Shown: positions 43,495 through 52,418 of the stretch, piece by piece
How the letters are laid out: every line of letters starts with the position of its first letter
How positions within the stretch are numbered: position 1 is the stretch's first letter
Assembly (NCBI GenBank): GCA_016705235.1
Contig: JADIYP010000006.1
Coordinates: forward strand, 1,054,001-1,118,000
Direction: 5' to 3'
DNA length: 64,000 bases
Source: Candidatus Leptovillus affinis
GTDB lineage: Bacteria > Chloroflexota > Anaerolineae > Promineifilales > Promineifilaceae
Position numbers and translations under genes: made by a program
Notes under the pieces: model-generated
Database searches by the model: none
What the model was told of the DNA's origin: nothing
The model's input: only the letters and a program-made list of their open reading frames with translations

Positions 43495-43863
43495 ATGAGA
43501 TCCCGTACCGAAATGATGGTTGACCGCCTTCGGGACTTACAAGCAGGAACACCCGATATTGAAGCTTCAGCAGTTGTAAGCGTCGACGGGCTGATCATGG
43601 CCTCCTCCTTGCCGGCAGATGTCGATGAAGATCGCATCTCGGCAATGTCCGCCGCGATGCTGTCACTGGGTGACAGAATCTCCAGCGAATTGCGCCGTGG
43701 CACCCTCAAGCGTGTGTTTATTGATGGTAGCGATGGCATCATCGTCCTGATGGCTGTTGGCGAAGACGCAGTTCTAACTGTCTTGGCCCGCGCCCAGGCA
43801 AAATTAGGTCTTATTTTCCTGGATATGAGTCGGGCAGTGGAGGATCTGACACGCCTCCTTTAA
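43495..43863 (+). CDS. Roadblock/LC7 domain protein
   Basis: The 122-residue protein is a single Roadblock domain (SAVVSVDGLIMASSLP, then SLGDRISSELRRGTLKRVFI and VLARAQAKLGLIFLDM). In bacteria such proteins (MglB-like) often act as GTPase regulators for MglA, but no MglA lies nearby. AGGAG precedes the ATG. The gene ends 108 bases before pyrG and appears to lack ACGGCCGT words. Confidence 0.87.
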   Translation: MRSRTEMMVDRLRDLQAGTPDIEASAVVSVDGLIMASSLPADVDEDRISAMSAAMLSLGDRISSELRRGTLKRVFIDGSDGIIVLMAVGEDAVLTVLARAQAKLGLIFLDMSRAVEDLTRLL

Positions 43864-43873
43864 GGTAATCACA

Positions 43874-43892
43874 TGCGAAAGATAATTTCGCA
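43874..43892. promoter_or_regulatory. Small hairpin in the Roadblock-pyrG spacer
   Basis: TGCGAAA (43874-43880) pairs with TTTCGCA (43886-43892) around a five-base loop, just upstream of the pyrG leader terminator. Its role is unknown. Confidence 0.35.
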
Positions 43893-43912
43893 CCATAAGT
43901 AACAAAATTTTT

Positions 43913-43960
43913 GAGAGGAGGGGCATGTCACCCTAGGTGACATGCCCCTCCTCTCTTTTT
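43913..43960 (+). terminator. Leader terminator/attenuator abutting pyrG
   Basis: A 20-bp perfect stem (left arm 43913-43932, GAGAGGAGGGGCATGTCACC) folds back over a three-base loop (CTA) to 43955, followed by five T. The GGGG ribosome site comes next at 43961-43964 and the pyrG ATG at 43972. No promoter can fit between terminator and gene, so pyrG transcripts must read through it, as in attenuation control. Confidence 0.75.
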
Positions 43961-43971
43961 GGGGTACATAC

Positions 43972-45609
43972 ATGGACACAAAATTTATATTTTTTACAGG
44001 CGGTGTGGTCAGTTCGGTGGGCAAAGGCGTCACGGCCGCAGCCCTCGGACGATTGCTGAAAGCGAGAGGATTGAGCGTCGCCGTTCAAAAGCTCGATCCC
44101 TACATCAATGTCGACCCAGGCACCATGTCGCCATACCAACATGGCGAAGTATTTGTCACCGATGATGGCGCGGAAACAGACCTGGACCTGGGACATTATG
44201 AACGGTTCATCGACATCAGTTTGAACCAGGTGTCAAATGTCACCACCGGGCGGGTGTATGCCGAAGTCATTGCCCGCGAACGGCGCGGTGATTACTTGGG
44301 CGGCACCATTCAAGTCATCCCTCACATTACCAACGAAATTAAACGCTGCATTTTCCTGGTAGCCGAAAAGAGCCAGGCGGATGTGGTGCTGGTGGAAGTT
44401 GGCGGCACGGTGGGTGATATTGAAAGTTTGCCGTTTTTGGAAGCGCTGCGGCAAATGCGCTCAGACGTAGGGCAGCAAAACGCCCTGTTTGTTCACGTCA
44501 CCTTTTTGCCCTACATTGGCGCCAGCCGCGAGCTGAAAACAAAACCAACCCAACACAGCGTGCGTGAGCTGCGCAGCCTGGGCATCCAACCAGATATGAT
44601 TATTGCCCGCGCCGATCATCCCATTCCAGAAGAACATATTCGCAAAATCGCGCTGTTTTGCGATGTGCCTGAGGAGGCGGTTATTCCGGCCGTGACCAGC
44701 GATATTTTGTATGCCATCCCCCTTAAGCTGAAGGCAACAAAAATGGACAATTATGTCGTTGATCGGTTAGGGATTAACAATACGCCCGAACCGGATGTAA
44801 GCGCCTGGGCGGCCATGATTGAAGAAATTCGCCAACCCAAACAAACCATTCGCATCGGCATTGTGGGCAAGTATGTGGAACTGCACGACGCCTATATGAG
44901 TGTGCGCGAAGCGTTGTATCACGCTGGCATCCCCAATAACCGCCACATTGAAATTGAATGGATTCATTCTGGCGACCTGGAAAAAGGGAAAGGCTGGGAA
45001 TTGTTTGAAGGGTTGGACGGAGTGGTAGTGCCAGGTGGATTTGGCGAGCGAGGGATTGAAGGGAAAATCATGACCGCACGTTGGGCCAGAGAAAACCGGG
45101 TGCCCTATTTAGGTCTGTGCCTGGGTATGCAGGTGATGTGCATCGAATTTGCGCGCCATATTTTGGGCAGCGATGAACCAAACAGCACGGAATTTGATTC
45201 ACAAACAGAACATCCGGTGATTAGCCTGATGCCCGATCAGCACCATCTGAGTGATATGGGTGGGACAATGCGGTTGGGGTCTTATCCGTGCCGGTTGGTG
45301 GCGGGCACGATTGCCGCTGAGGCGTATGGCCAGCAGCAGGTTGATGAACGCCACCGTCACCGTTGGGAATTCAACAATACGTACCGGGAGATGTTGCAGC
45401 AGGAAGGGCTGGTCTTTAGCGGGCTGTCGCCAGACGGCCGTCTCGTAGAAATCGCCGAGCTGCGTGACCATCCATTTATGCTGGGCAGCCAGTTCCACCC
45501 AGAATTTAAGAGCCGGCCGAATCGCCCACACCCGTTGTTTCGGCGGTTTGTGGAAACGGCCGTGGCCCGCCAAGAAGCCAGACACGCTGATGTCGTTACG
45601 CTGGCATAG
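43972..45609 (+). CDS. pyrG: CTP synthase
   Basis: The 545-residue enzyme converts UTP to CTP with glutamine. Its synthase half opens with TGGVVSSVGKGVTAAALG; its glutaminase half contains Cys383 (LGLCLGMQ) and the His-Glu pair near the end (FHPEFKSRP). The ATG at 43972 fits the family start and is preceded by GGGG; an upstream ATG lies in the terminator stem. The leader terminator just before the gene suggests control by pyrimidine levels. A strong terminator follows at 45637-45673. Confidence 0.97.
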   Translation: MDTKFIFFTGGVVSSVGKGVTAAALGRLLKARGLSVAVQKLDPYINVDPGTMSPYQHGEVFVTDDGAETDLDLGHYERFIDISLNQVSNVTTGRVYAEVIARERRGDYLGGTIQVIPHITNEIKRCIFLVAEKSQADVVLVEVGGTVGDIESLPFLEALRQMRSDVGQQNALFVHVTFLPYIGASRELKTKPTQHSVRELRSLGIQPDMIIARADHPIPEEHIRKIALFCDVPEEAVIPAVTSDILYAIPLKLKATKMDNYVVDRLGINNTPEPDVSAWAAMIEEIRQPKQTIRIGIVGKYVELHDAYMSVREALYHAGIPNNRHIEIEWIHSGDLEKGKGWELFEGLDGVVVPGGFGERGIEGKIMTARWARENRVPYLGLCLGMQVMCIEFARHILGSDEPNSTEFDSQTEHPVISLMPDQHHLSDMGGTMRLGSYPCRLVAGTIAAEAYGQQQVDERHRHRWEFNNTYREMLQQEGLVFSGLSPDGRLVEIAELRDHPFMLGSQFHPEFKSRPNRPHPLFRRFVETAVARQEARHADVVTLA

Positions 45610-45636
45610 AGCCAGCTTGTTTGTTTGGCAGCAACA

Positions 45637-45673
45637 AAAAGAAGGTGGCTATGTTGGGTAGCCACCTTCTTTT
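45637..45673. terminator. Terminator after pyrG
   Basis: AAAAGAAGGTGGCTA (45637-45651) pairs perfectly with TAGCCACCTTCTTTT (45659-45673), and T-rich sequence follows. Confidence 0.9.
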
Positions 45674-45947
45674 CGTTTGGACTTCAAGAAGAGAAGAAGA
45701 GAAGAGGAGGTTTTTTTGTTTTAACAAAGCGTTCTGCTCTTTACGCTTGTTACCATTACTATAGAAGGAAATCCCTGTTTTGTCAATGTATTGTTTATGT
45801 TTTATTCATAATCGTTCACGGCCGTTCCTCAGGTATAATCCAGTGAGGCGGCTGATTAGCAATTCTTCTCCAGCGAGCAGCGACTGGAGATTGAAGATTG
45901 ACGCCCACGCACCGCGACAACCTCAGACCGCCATAGCGAGAGCCAAC
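45674..45947. other. Spacer between pyrG and the GNAT gene
   Basis: It holds a purine-rich GAAGAGAAGAAGAGAAGAGG stretch near 45688, one ACGGCCGT copy near 45819, a TATAAT at 45834-45839 that may serve the acetyltransferase, and a GACTGGAGATTGAAGATTG repeat word at 45883-45901. Confidence 0.55.
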
Positions 45948-46394
45948 ATGTACACCCTGCGCCAGGCTGAACAGGCAGATTACGACTTCTTATACCACCT
46001 ACACAAAGAAACCATGCAGGCCTATGTGGAGGCCACCTGGGGCTGGAACGAAGAATGGCAGCGCGAGTATTTCGACCGGAAGTGGGACCCCTGCCGTCGC
46101 CAGATCATTCAGGTAAACGGCCGTGACGCCGGTGTTCTGGTGGTCGACAAGCGCCAGGGTGAACATTATCTGGGCCTGATCGAGCTGCTGCCGGAATTTC
46201 AGGGGCGGGGAATCGGCACGGCCGTTCTCACCGATTTTCTCCTCGAAGCCCAGGTACTGGGCCTGCCCGCCACCCTGCACGTACTCAAAACAAACGGCCG
46301 TGCCCGCCAACTTTACGAACGCTTCGGTTTTGCCATTGTCGCCGAAGAAGAAATCCGCTACAAAATGGTCCGAAGAACCACGACTGTGGCCTGA
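45948..46394 (+). CDS. GNAT-family N-acetyltransferase
   Basis: The 148-residue protein has the GNAT acetyl-CoA motif QGRGIGTAVLTDFL (about residues 84-97) and the C-terminal RQLYERFGFAIVAEE segment. It transfers an acetyl group to an amine; the substrate is not evident. Its start at MYTLRQAEQ gives the normal N-terminal helix; an in-frame ATG far upstream covers only spacer. It precedes tryptophanase by 69 bases on the same strand, and might be co-expressed with it. Confidence 0.88.
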   Translation: MYTLRQAEQADYDFLYHLHKETMQAYVEATWGWNEEWQREYFDRKWDPCRRQIIQVNGRDAGVLVVDKRQGEHYLGLIELLPEFQGRGIGTAVLTDFLLEAQVLGLPATLHVLKTNGRARQLYERFGFAIVAEEEIRYKMVRRTTTVA

Positions 46395-46463
46395 CGCACC
46401 GCAAACCACCTGAATACGTGAACCCTTAAAAACCCAAACACCCACTTATCCCACGGAGGACTT

Positions 46464-47855
46464 ATGCAGTACAAAACCATTATCGAACCGTTTCGCATCA
46501 AAGCGGTGGAACCCATCCGCCACACAACCCGCGCCGAGCGGGAAATTGCCCTCCAGGAAGCCGGCTACAACCTCTTCCTGCTGCGAGCCGAAGACGTACT
46601 CATCGACTTGCTGACCGACTCTGGAACCGGCGCTATGTCATCGGCCCAATGGGCGGGCATGATGCTGGGCGATGAGAGTTACGCCGGAGCCAAGTCGTTT
46701 TATAAGTTTGAAACGGCCGTGCGCAATATCACCGGCTTCAAACACGTCATCCCCACCCACCAGGGACGCGCCGCCGAACGTATTTTGTTCGGCTCGGCCC
46801 TTAAACCGGGCGATATCGTGCCCAACAACACCCACTTCGACACCACCCGCGCCAACACCGAATTTCGCGGGGCCATCGCCCTCGATATCCCCATCCCTGA
46901 AGGCCGCGACCCACAAATCATCCTGCCCTTCAAAGGCAATATCGATCTGGGCAAATTGGAAGAAACCCTGCGCGAAAATCCCGGCAAAGTGCCGCTGTCC
47001 ATGATCACCGTCACCAACAATTCGGGCGGCGGGCAGCCCGTCAGCATGGCCAACATCCGCAGCGCCAGCGAGATTTGCCACCGCCACGGCGTACCCTTTT
47101 TCCTCGATGCCTGCCGCTTCGCCGAAAACGCCTACTTCATCAAACTGCGCGAAGCGGGTTACGCCGACAAAACGCCGCTAGAAATCGCCCAGGAAATGTT
47201 CAGTTATGCCGATGGCGCGACGATGAGCGCCAAAAAAGATGGCATGGCCAACATCGGCGGCTTCCTGGCCCTCAACGACGACGCCCTGGCGCAAGAATGC
47301 AAAAACATGCTCATCCTCACCGAAGGTTTCCCCACCTACGGCGGCCTGGCCGGATATGATTTGGAAGCTATCGCCGTCGGTTTGGAAGAGGTTTTACACG
47401 AAGACTATCTGGAATATCGCCTGCGCTCAGTAGCCTATTTGGGCGACATCCTGACCAAAGCGGGCGTGCCCATCATGCAGCCGCCGGGCGGTCATGCCAT
47501 CTATATCGACGCCAAAGGGATGCTGCCGCACATTCCCCAGAGCGAATATCCGGCCTGGGCGCTGTCCTTGGCACTCTATCTGGAAGGTGGGATTCGTTCG
47601 GTGGAGATTGGCTCGGTGATGTTTGGGCAGCAGCCAGACGGCCGTGAAATCCCCGCCGCCATGGAGTTGGTACGCCTGGCCTTCCCGCGCCGCGTCTACA
47701 CCCAAAGCCACGTCGATTATTTGGCCGAGGTGATTTTGCACGTCAACAGCATGAAGGAACAAATTCGCGGCGTGCGCATCGTAGCCTCGCCGCCGGTGCT
47801 GCGCCACTTCTCCGCCAGGCTCGCCCCGGCCCACGGCGGCCTTTTCGCCACGTAA
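46464..47855 (+). CDS. tnaA: Tryptophanase
   Basis: The 463-residue PLP enzyme belongs to the tryptophanase/tyrosine phenol-lyase family: LTDSGTGAMS, PTHQGRAAE, NNSGGGQPVSMAN, and the PLP-lysine segment SAKKDGM (Lys pair 257-258). The residue after the conserved SVE near the C-terminus is Ile (GIRSVEIGSVMFG), as in E. coli tryptophanase, whereas tyrosine phenol-lyases have an arginine there. It should cleave tryptophan to indole, pyruvate and ammonia. GGAGG precedes the ATG. No permease or tnaC-type leader is seen. Confidence 0.87.
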   Translation: MQYKTIIEPFRIKAVEPIRHTTRAEREIALQEAGYNLFLLRAEDVLIDLLTDSGTGAMSSAQWAGMMLGDESYAGAKSFYKFETAVRNITGFKHVIPTHQGRAAERILFGSALKPGDIVPNNTHFDTTRANTEFRGAIALDIPIPEGRDPQIILPFKGNIDLGKLEETLRENPGKVPLSMITVTNNSGGGQPVSMANIRSASEICHRHGVPFFLDACRFAENAYFIKLREAGYADKTPLEIAQEMFSYADGATMSAKKDGMANIGGFLALNDDALAQECKNMLILTEGFPTYGGLAGYDLEAIAVGLEEVLHEDYLEYRLRSVAYLGDILTKAGVPIMQPPGGHAIYIDAKGMLPHIPQSEYPAWALSLALYLEGGIRSVEIGSVMFGQQPDGREIPAAMELVRLAFPRRVYTQSHVDYLAEVILHVNSMKEQIRGVRIVASPPVLRHFSARLAPAHGGLFAT

Positions 47856-47863
47856 CTGTTTAG

Positions 47864-47896
47864 AGATTGGACCAATCTTGGGGATTGGTCCAATCT
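47864..47896. terminator. GATTGGACCAATC hairpin after tnaA
   Basis: AGATTGGACCAATC (47864-47877) pairs perfectly with GATTGGTCCAATCT (47883-47896). The arms share the word GATTGGACC with a hairpin at 55584-55612 and a single copy near 32889. It lies just after the tryptophanase stop, without a T-run. Confidence 0.6.
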
Positions 47897-47924
47897 ACGC
47901 CGCAGGAACGGCCGTCTACCCCGC

Positions 47925-49421
47925 CTATCCGCCCTTCAACCAGGAAACCAGTTTCCCCACGGCCGTTTGCGGATATTGGCCCAGGACACGGCCGTTTTGC
48001 CCATTCACCAGCACGTCATACACCTCAGCATCAACCTTATAGTGCATCATCCACACCGGCAGCAGCACCAGCTTAAACGATTCCACCATCATGCCGCTGG
48101 AGTTAAACGCCAAATCCGTCACCATCTCGCCGCCGGTGACTTCATACGGCCGTTTCCGAAAATCATGCAGCACCTGCTTCCGCGCCTGCAAAGACGCCTC
48201 CGCCAGGGTGAGTTGGTAACGTTCGGCCGGCCAATCGGCCAGATAGCGCGCATCGTACGCCACCATGCCTTCCGGCGCATAGCTGTGCAAAATAGCGCGC
48301 AGCGCCGTCGGCAGCTTGCCGGTGGCCGGAACCAGCACGTCATCCAGCAGCAGTTGTTTCGCCCCGGACACCCTCACCCAATCGTCGCCGCGACGAACAC
48401 GGCCGTGCCAGCGCAGTTCCCCACCCACGTCAAACGTCCACACAGGCACATAGACACCCACAATCGGCGAGACGCGCGGCCGTTCCACCTTACGCTCCTT
48501 AAACCAATCGCGCAGCCTCTGTTTCACGTCATCTGCGCTGATGGTAAAAGGGATGAGCGCTTGCGGCGGGTGGATTTCCCGCGTTTCGGCGGCCTCAGTC
48601 ACGTACACCGAATCGCAGTATGGGCAGGTTAACGATAACGTGGCCGGTCCCAGCACAAATTCAATGCCGCAGCCCATGCAATGAAAGGCGCGCATGGCTA
48701 CCGGCTGCACGTGCCCCTTTTCGGTGGCCAGCACAGCGATAAAGTCCTGCTCGCCGCCGCCGATGCCATACGTATTCACTTCTTCGATGGGGCCGTCGGC
48801 GGTTAGCTCCTGGCGATAACTGCAAAACTCGCAGATCAACGCCCGGCCATCGGTGGTGTAATTCATGCGTGCGGCGCAGCGCGGGCATTGGAAATGCTCC
48901 GCCTGGATGGATTGGGGGTCGTCGGGCACGGCCGTTTCCCTCAATTGATCCGGGTTGATGATGTCAGCTTGTTGGAGACGGCCGTCCAAAATCGCCAACC
49001 CCCGCCGTGCCAGCGGATTATTCGGCTCATGGACAATCACCTTCTCCAGGCAAACGCGCCGATCTTCAGGCGCGGTGTAAATCTGGCTCAACCACAGCCA
49101 GGCCTCGGCGCGCTGCTTGTCATCGGCATCCGCGTATAACACTTTTTCCAAACAGAAATACGCTTCCTCACGGTTGCCTTCCTTGACTGCGCCCTGGGCC
49201 TGCGCCAAGAGCAACCGCACATTACTGCGAAACAGCGCTGGTTCCTGGCCCGGCTGGGCAAACTGCGCCGCGTAACGCAAATCACGCGCCAACTCTTCCG
49301 GCCTGGGAATTTCTTTGTGGATGGCTTCTTTGTAACCGCACGTTTCACAGATACGGGAACGGCCGTCGCCGCCAAAAAACAACTTCGCGCCACACTCTGG
49401 GCAAACATTCATCTCAGCCAT
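47925..49421 (-). CDS. Multi-zinc-ribbon protein with TPR-like helices
   Basis: The 498-residue protein has three zinc ribbons: CPECGAKL...CETCGYKE at the start, CPRCAARM...CEFCSYRQ near residue 180, and CMGCGIEF...CPYCDSVY near residue 250. Between the first two are helical repeats (about 40-150) resembling TPR. The C-terminal half is a beta-rich domain (about 290-498) with VYVPVWTFDVGGE and VLLPVWMMHYKVD that I do not recognise. AAGGAG precedes the ATG. Function unknown. Confidence 0.8.
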   Translation of the reverse strand: MAEMNVCPECGAKLFFGGDGRSRICETCGYKEAIHKEIPRPEELARDLRYAAQFAQPGQEPALFRSNVRLLLAQAQGAVKEGNREEAYFCLEKVLYADADDKQRAEAWLWLSQIYTAPEDRRVCLEKVIVHEPNNPLARRGLAILDGRLQQADIINPDQLRETAVPDDPQSIQAEHFQCPRCAARMNYTTDGRALICEFCSYRQELTADGPIEEVNTYGIGGGEQDFIAVLATEKGHVQPVAMRAFHCMGCGIEFVLGPATLSLTCPYCDSVYVTEAAETREIHPPQALIPFTISADDVKQRLRDWFKERKVERPRVSPIVGVYVPVWTFDVGGELRWHGRVRRGDDWVRVSGAKQLLLDDVLVPATGKLPTALRAILHSYAPEGMVAYDARYLADWPAERYQLTLAEASLQARKQVLHDFRKRPYEVTGGEMVTDLAFNSSGMMVESFKLVLLPVWMMHYKVDAEVYDVLVNGQNGRVLGQYPQTAVGKLVSWLKGG

Positions 49422-49465
49422 ACGCTCTCCTTTACGGGCCTTTGGAAATTCGCGTGGTCTGCCCT

Positions 49466-49555
49466 GAAGCGTAATGCGTGATACGTGACATCTCTCTAGT
49501 CACGCATCACGCTTCACGCATCATGAACTGTCAACCCCATAAATTCCTGAAGAGC
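49466..49555. repeat. GATGCGTGAT hairpin repeat, copy 2
   Basis: Left words GAAGCGTAATGCGTGATACG and right TCACGCATCACGCTTCACGC form a hairpin with mismatches; the flanking CTGTCAACCCC-TTCCT tail matches copy 1 at 21821-21912. Confidence 0.75.
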
Positions 49556-49673
49556 CTCTTTCAATTGCCACCTCATAGTACTGAACAATTTCCGCGCAGA
49601 CAACCCTGCTATAGGCCCATCCACGCCCAATTCTGCTACAATTACGGGCGGATGGAAAACATATCAATCTACA

Positions 49674-49790
49674 GCTGATTGACTGACAAAACTTATCTAA
49701 CTGCGGAGAACGCGGAGTTTATCCCAGAGAAAACCTCCGCGTCCTCTGCGCTCTCCGCGGTAAAATTCTGAGATTTGTCAGTCAATCAGC
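49674..49790. mobile_element. MITE-like inverted-repeat element, copy 2
   Basis: A 117-base element with perfect 17-bp terminal inverted repeats (GCTGATTGACTGACAAA at 49674-49690, inverse at 49774-49790). The interior is nearly identical to copy 1 at 18710-18824. It supplies the sequence just before the small gene at 49832. No coding capacity. Confidence 0.75.
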
Positions 49791-49831
49791 AATCTACAGT
49801 CAAAATCACAACACAGGAGAGGCATACAACA

Positions 49832-50053
49832 TTGGAACCCGAAATGGACCCTGAAATTGATCCCGAACAGAGATCGATGGAAATCGACCCGGAATTATGG
49901 TTGCGCTTCCTGATGGACCTCTCCAGCAAACCCAAAGAACGCGCTAAACTAATCAACCGCCTCTCGCAAAATACCCCTCTTTCCGATGAGCAAATCGAAG
50001 AATTCTTGCATTTGTTAATGGAGGAACTTCTCGACATCACCCGCTCCAACTAG
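49832..50053 (+). CDS. Small acidic hypothetical protein
   Basis: The 73-residue product starts at TTG 49832, set by AGGAGAGG at 49815-49822; the frame is open upstream into the MITE-like element, and an ATG lies four codons downstream. It is very acidic near the start (EPEMDPEIDPEQ) and then helical (LWLRFLMDLSSKPKERAKLI, EEFLHLLMEELLD). No family was recognised. It is 15 bases before the acyl-CoA carboxylase beta gene and probably co-transcribed with it. Confidence 0.65.
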   Translation: MEPEMDPEIDPEQRSMEIDPELWLRFLMDLSSKPKERAKLINRLSQNTPLSDEQIEEFLHLLMEELLDITRSN

Positions 50054-50068
50054 CCCAGGATAAATCCC

Positions 50069-51688
50069 ATGAGCCAACTGATCAGTCATCTTCATACTAC
50101 CAGCAGCGACTACCAGACCAACTACGCCCACAACAAAGCCCTGGCCGAACAACTACATGAACGGCAGCAGCAGGCGGTGGGGGAACGGCCGTTACGCACC
50201 ATCCAGCGCCAGCGCGACCGGGGCAAACTGCTCGTCCGCGAGCGCATCGAAGCCATCCTCGACGACAACAGCCCCTTCCTTGAACTCTCGCCCCTGGCCG
50301 CCTGGGAGATGTACCACGGCGAAGCGCCGGGCGCGGGCATCGTCACCGGCATCGGCCGCGTAGAAGGGCTGGAATGCATGATCATCGCCAACGACCCCAC
50401 CGTCAAAGGCGGCACCTACTTCCCCGAAACCGTCAAAAAGCACGTCCGCGCCCAAACCATCGCCGAAGAAAACGGCCTCCCCTGCATCTACCTCGTCGAT
50501 TCCGGCGGCGCGTTCCTGCCCCTGCAAGCCGATGTGTTCCCCGACCGCGACCATTTTGGGCGCATTTTTTACAACATCGCCCGCATGTCGGGCAAAGGCA
50601 TCCCACAAATCTCGGCCGTCTTAGGCTCCTGCACGGCCGGCGGCGCCTACATCCCGGCCATGTCCGACGAGACGATCATCGTGCGCGAGAATGGCACCAT
50701 CTTCCTGGCCGGGCCGCCGCTCGTCAAAGCGGCCACCGGCGAAGAAGTGTCCGCTGAAGACCTGGGCGGCGCGGACGTGCATACCCGCCTCAGCGGCGTC
50801 GCCGACCACTTCGCCAACGACGAAAACGAAGCCCTGGCCCGCGTGCGCGAAACCGTCAGCCATCTTAACCGCCACAAAACCATGCCCGTCGTCATACAAC
50901 CCCCGGAAAATCCGGCCTACGACCCCGAAGAACTCTACGGCGTCATCCCCGCCGATCACCGCCAGCAGTTCGACGTGCGCGAAGTCATCGCCCGGCTGGT
51001 GGACGGCTCGCGTCTGAGCGAGTTTAAAGCGCGCTACGGCACGACGATTGTGTGCGGCTTTGCCCACATCATGGGCATCCCGGTGGGCATTGTGGCCAAC
51101 AACGGCCTGCTGTTCAGCGAATCGGCGCTGAAGGCCAGCCATTTCATCCAGCTTTGCGGGCAGCGGGGCACGCCCCTGCTGTTCATGCAGAACATCACCG
51201 GCTTTATGGTGGGGCAGCGGTATGAAAACGGGGGCATTGCCAAGGATGGGGCGAAGATGGTGACGGCCGTTTCCACCGTCAACGTGCCGCGCATTACCCT
51301 CTTCCACGGGGTCAGCCACGGGGCGGGCAACTACGGCATGAGCGGCCGCGCCTACGACCCACGCTTCCTCTTCACCTGGCCCAACAGCCGCATCAGCGTC
51401 ATGAGCGGCGACAGCGCCGCCAACACCCTCTGGACCGTCGGCCAGGACCGCGTATTGAGCAAATTAGCCAATCCCAGCGAGGCGGAGATTGCCGCCGCCG
51501 CCGAGAATTTCAAGCGCCCCATCCTGGAAAAATACGCCCACGAGAGCGACCCCTACTTCGCCACCGCCCGCCTGTGGGACGACGGCATTCTGGACCCGGC
51601 ACAAACGCGGTCGGCCCTGGCCCTGGCCTTTTCGGCGACGCTAAATGTGGGGATGGGAGACGGCCGTTATGGGACGTTCCGCATGTAA
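50069..51688 (+). CDS. Acyl-CoA carboxylase carboxyltransferase (beta) subunit, methylcrotonyl-CoA type
   Basis: The 539-residue carboxyltransferase has the two crotonase-like halves: DSGGAFLPLQADVFPD and GSCTAGGAYIPAMSDE in the first, and GFAHIMGIPVGIVANNG and NITGFMVGQRYENGGI in the second. The AGGAYIPAMSDE signature and length match methylcrotonyl-CoA carboxylase beta better than the propionyl or acetyl enzymes. It transfers CO2 from carboxybiotin to an acyl-CoA. The biotin carboxylase/carrier subunit is not in this window. Confidence 0.9.
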   Translation: MSQLISHLHTTSSDYQTNYAHNKALAEQLHERQQQAVGERPLRTIQRQRDRGKLLVRERIEAILDDNSPFLELSPLAAWEMYHGEAPGAGIVTGIGRVEGLECMIIANDPTVKGGTYFPETVKKHVRAQTIAEENGLPCIYLVDSGGAFLPLQADVFPDRDHFGRIFYNIARMSGKGIPQISAVLGSCTAGGAYIPAMSDETIIVRENGTIFLAGPPLVKAATGEEVSAEDLGGADVHTRLSGVADHFANDENEALARVRETVSHLNRHKTMPVVIQPPENPAYDPEELYGVIPADHRQQFDVREVIARLVDGSRLSEFKARYGTTIVCGFAHIMGIPVGIVANNGLLFSESALKASHFIQLCGQRGTPLLFMQNITGFMVGQRYENGGIAKDGAKMVTAVSTVNVPRITLFHGVSHGAGNYGMSGRAYDPRFLFTWPNSRISVMSGDSAANTLWTVGQDRVLSKLANPSEAEIAAAAENFKRPILEKYAHESDPYFATARLWDDGILDPAQTRSALALAFSATLNVGMGDGRYGTFRM

Positions 51689-51700
51689 TCTGGGACTGTC

Positions 51701-51709
51701 TGGTATAAT
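51701..51709 (+). promoter_or_regulatory. Extended -10 promoter for a leaderless gene
   Basis: TGGTATAAT is an extended -10 box. It ends six bases before the ATG at 51716, so transcription would start at or next to the start codon. Confidence 0.55.
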
Positions 51710-51715
51710 TTGCTT

Positions 51716-52387
51716 ATGAACGACTTATTACCAACGGCCGTTGCCCACATCGCCCCCAACGGACAACTCACTCCCCGCCAGCGCCGCCGCCTGCTCATTG
51801 ATATGGCTCTGCGCCGGGCGCGTCCCGGCACGGGCAGCAGCCACGCCATGATGCATCAGAGGACCGCCATGAATGATTGGCCCGATTTACGCGACATTTT
51901 ACAGGGTTTTCAGTGGGTCATAGTGGGCGGCGTTGCCACCCGCGCCTACATGCCCGAACGCATGACCAAAGATATGGACATTTTGGTGCGCGCTAAAGAC
52001 GAAACGGCCGTGCTCCAACGCTTGAAAGCCGCCCACTTTGAGGTCGTTCAGCCTCTGTCCATTCCTGGTTACGTTTTACAATCGCCCGAAGGCGTGGAAA
52101 TTGACCTTTTACTAGGCAGCCAACCCTGGCTTGAAGAAGCACTAACCCACCCCGCAGCCGACGCTGCCGGGTATCCGGTGCTTGGCCTGCCATACCTCGT
52201 TCTCATGAAGATGGCGGCCTCTCGCGGGCGCGACTTTGGCGACGTCACCACCATGCTCGGTTGGGCCGACGACAAAGCGTTGGCTAATGTGCGCCAAATC
52301 GTTGCCCGCTATAATCCGCAAGACAGCGAAGACCTGGAGTCTCTGATATTCATCGGCCAACAAGAACGCCGCGAGGTTGATGATTGA
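51716..52387 (+). CDS. Nucleotidyltransferase-like protein
   Basis: The 223-residue protein has a nucleotidyltransferase core: VIVGGVATRAYMPERMTKDMDILV places Gly-Gly and the metal-binding Asp-x-Asp in the expected positions, with a third acidic residue in GVEIDLLLG. This resembles the MNT/AbiEii-type superfamily. An N-terminal Arg-rich ~50-residue extension (RQRRRLLIDMALRRARPG) precedes it. No partner antitoxin was found. A consensus extended -10 box lies six bases before the ATG and no ribosome site is visible, so a leaderless transcript is likely. Confidence 0.72.
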   Translation: MNDLLPTAVAHIAPNGQLTPRQRRRLLIDMALRRARPGTGSSHAMMHQRTAMNDWPDLRDILQGFQWVIVGGVATRAYMPERMTKDMDILVRAKDETAVLQRLKAAHFEVVQPLSIPGYVLQSPEGVEIDLLLGSQPWLEEALTHPAADAAGYPVLGLPYLVLMKMAASRGRDFGDVTTMLGWADDKALANVRQIVARYNPQDSEDLESLIFIGQQERREVDD

Positions 52388-52418
52388 CGATTGGCATTAA
52401 ATTATTAACCCACCTGCC

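Noticed and set aside
46464..47855. Tyrosine phenol-lyase instead of tryptophanase
   Set aside because: The arginine that marks tyrosine phenol-lyases after the SVE/SME segment is Ile here, as in tryptophanase.
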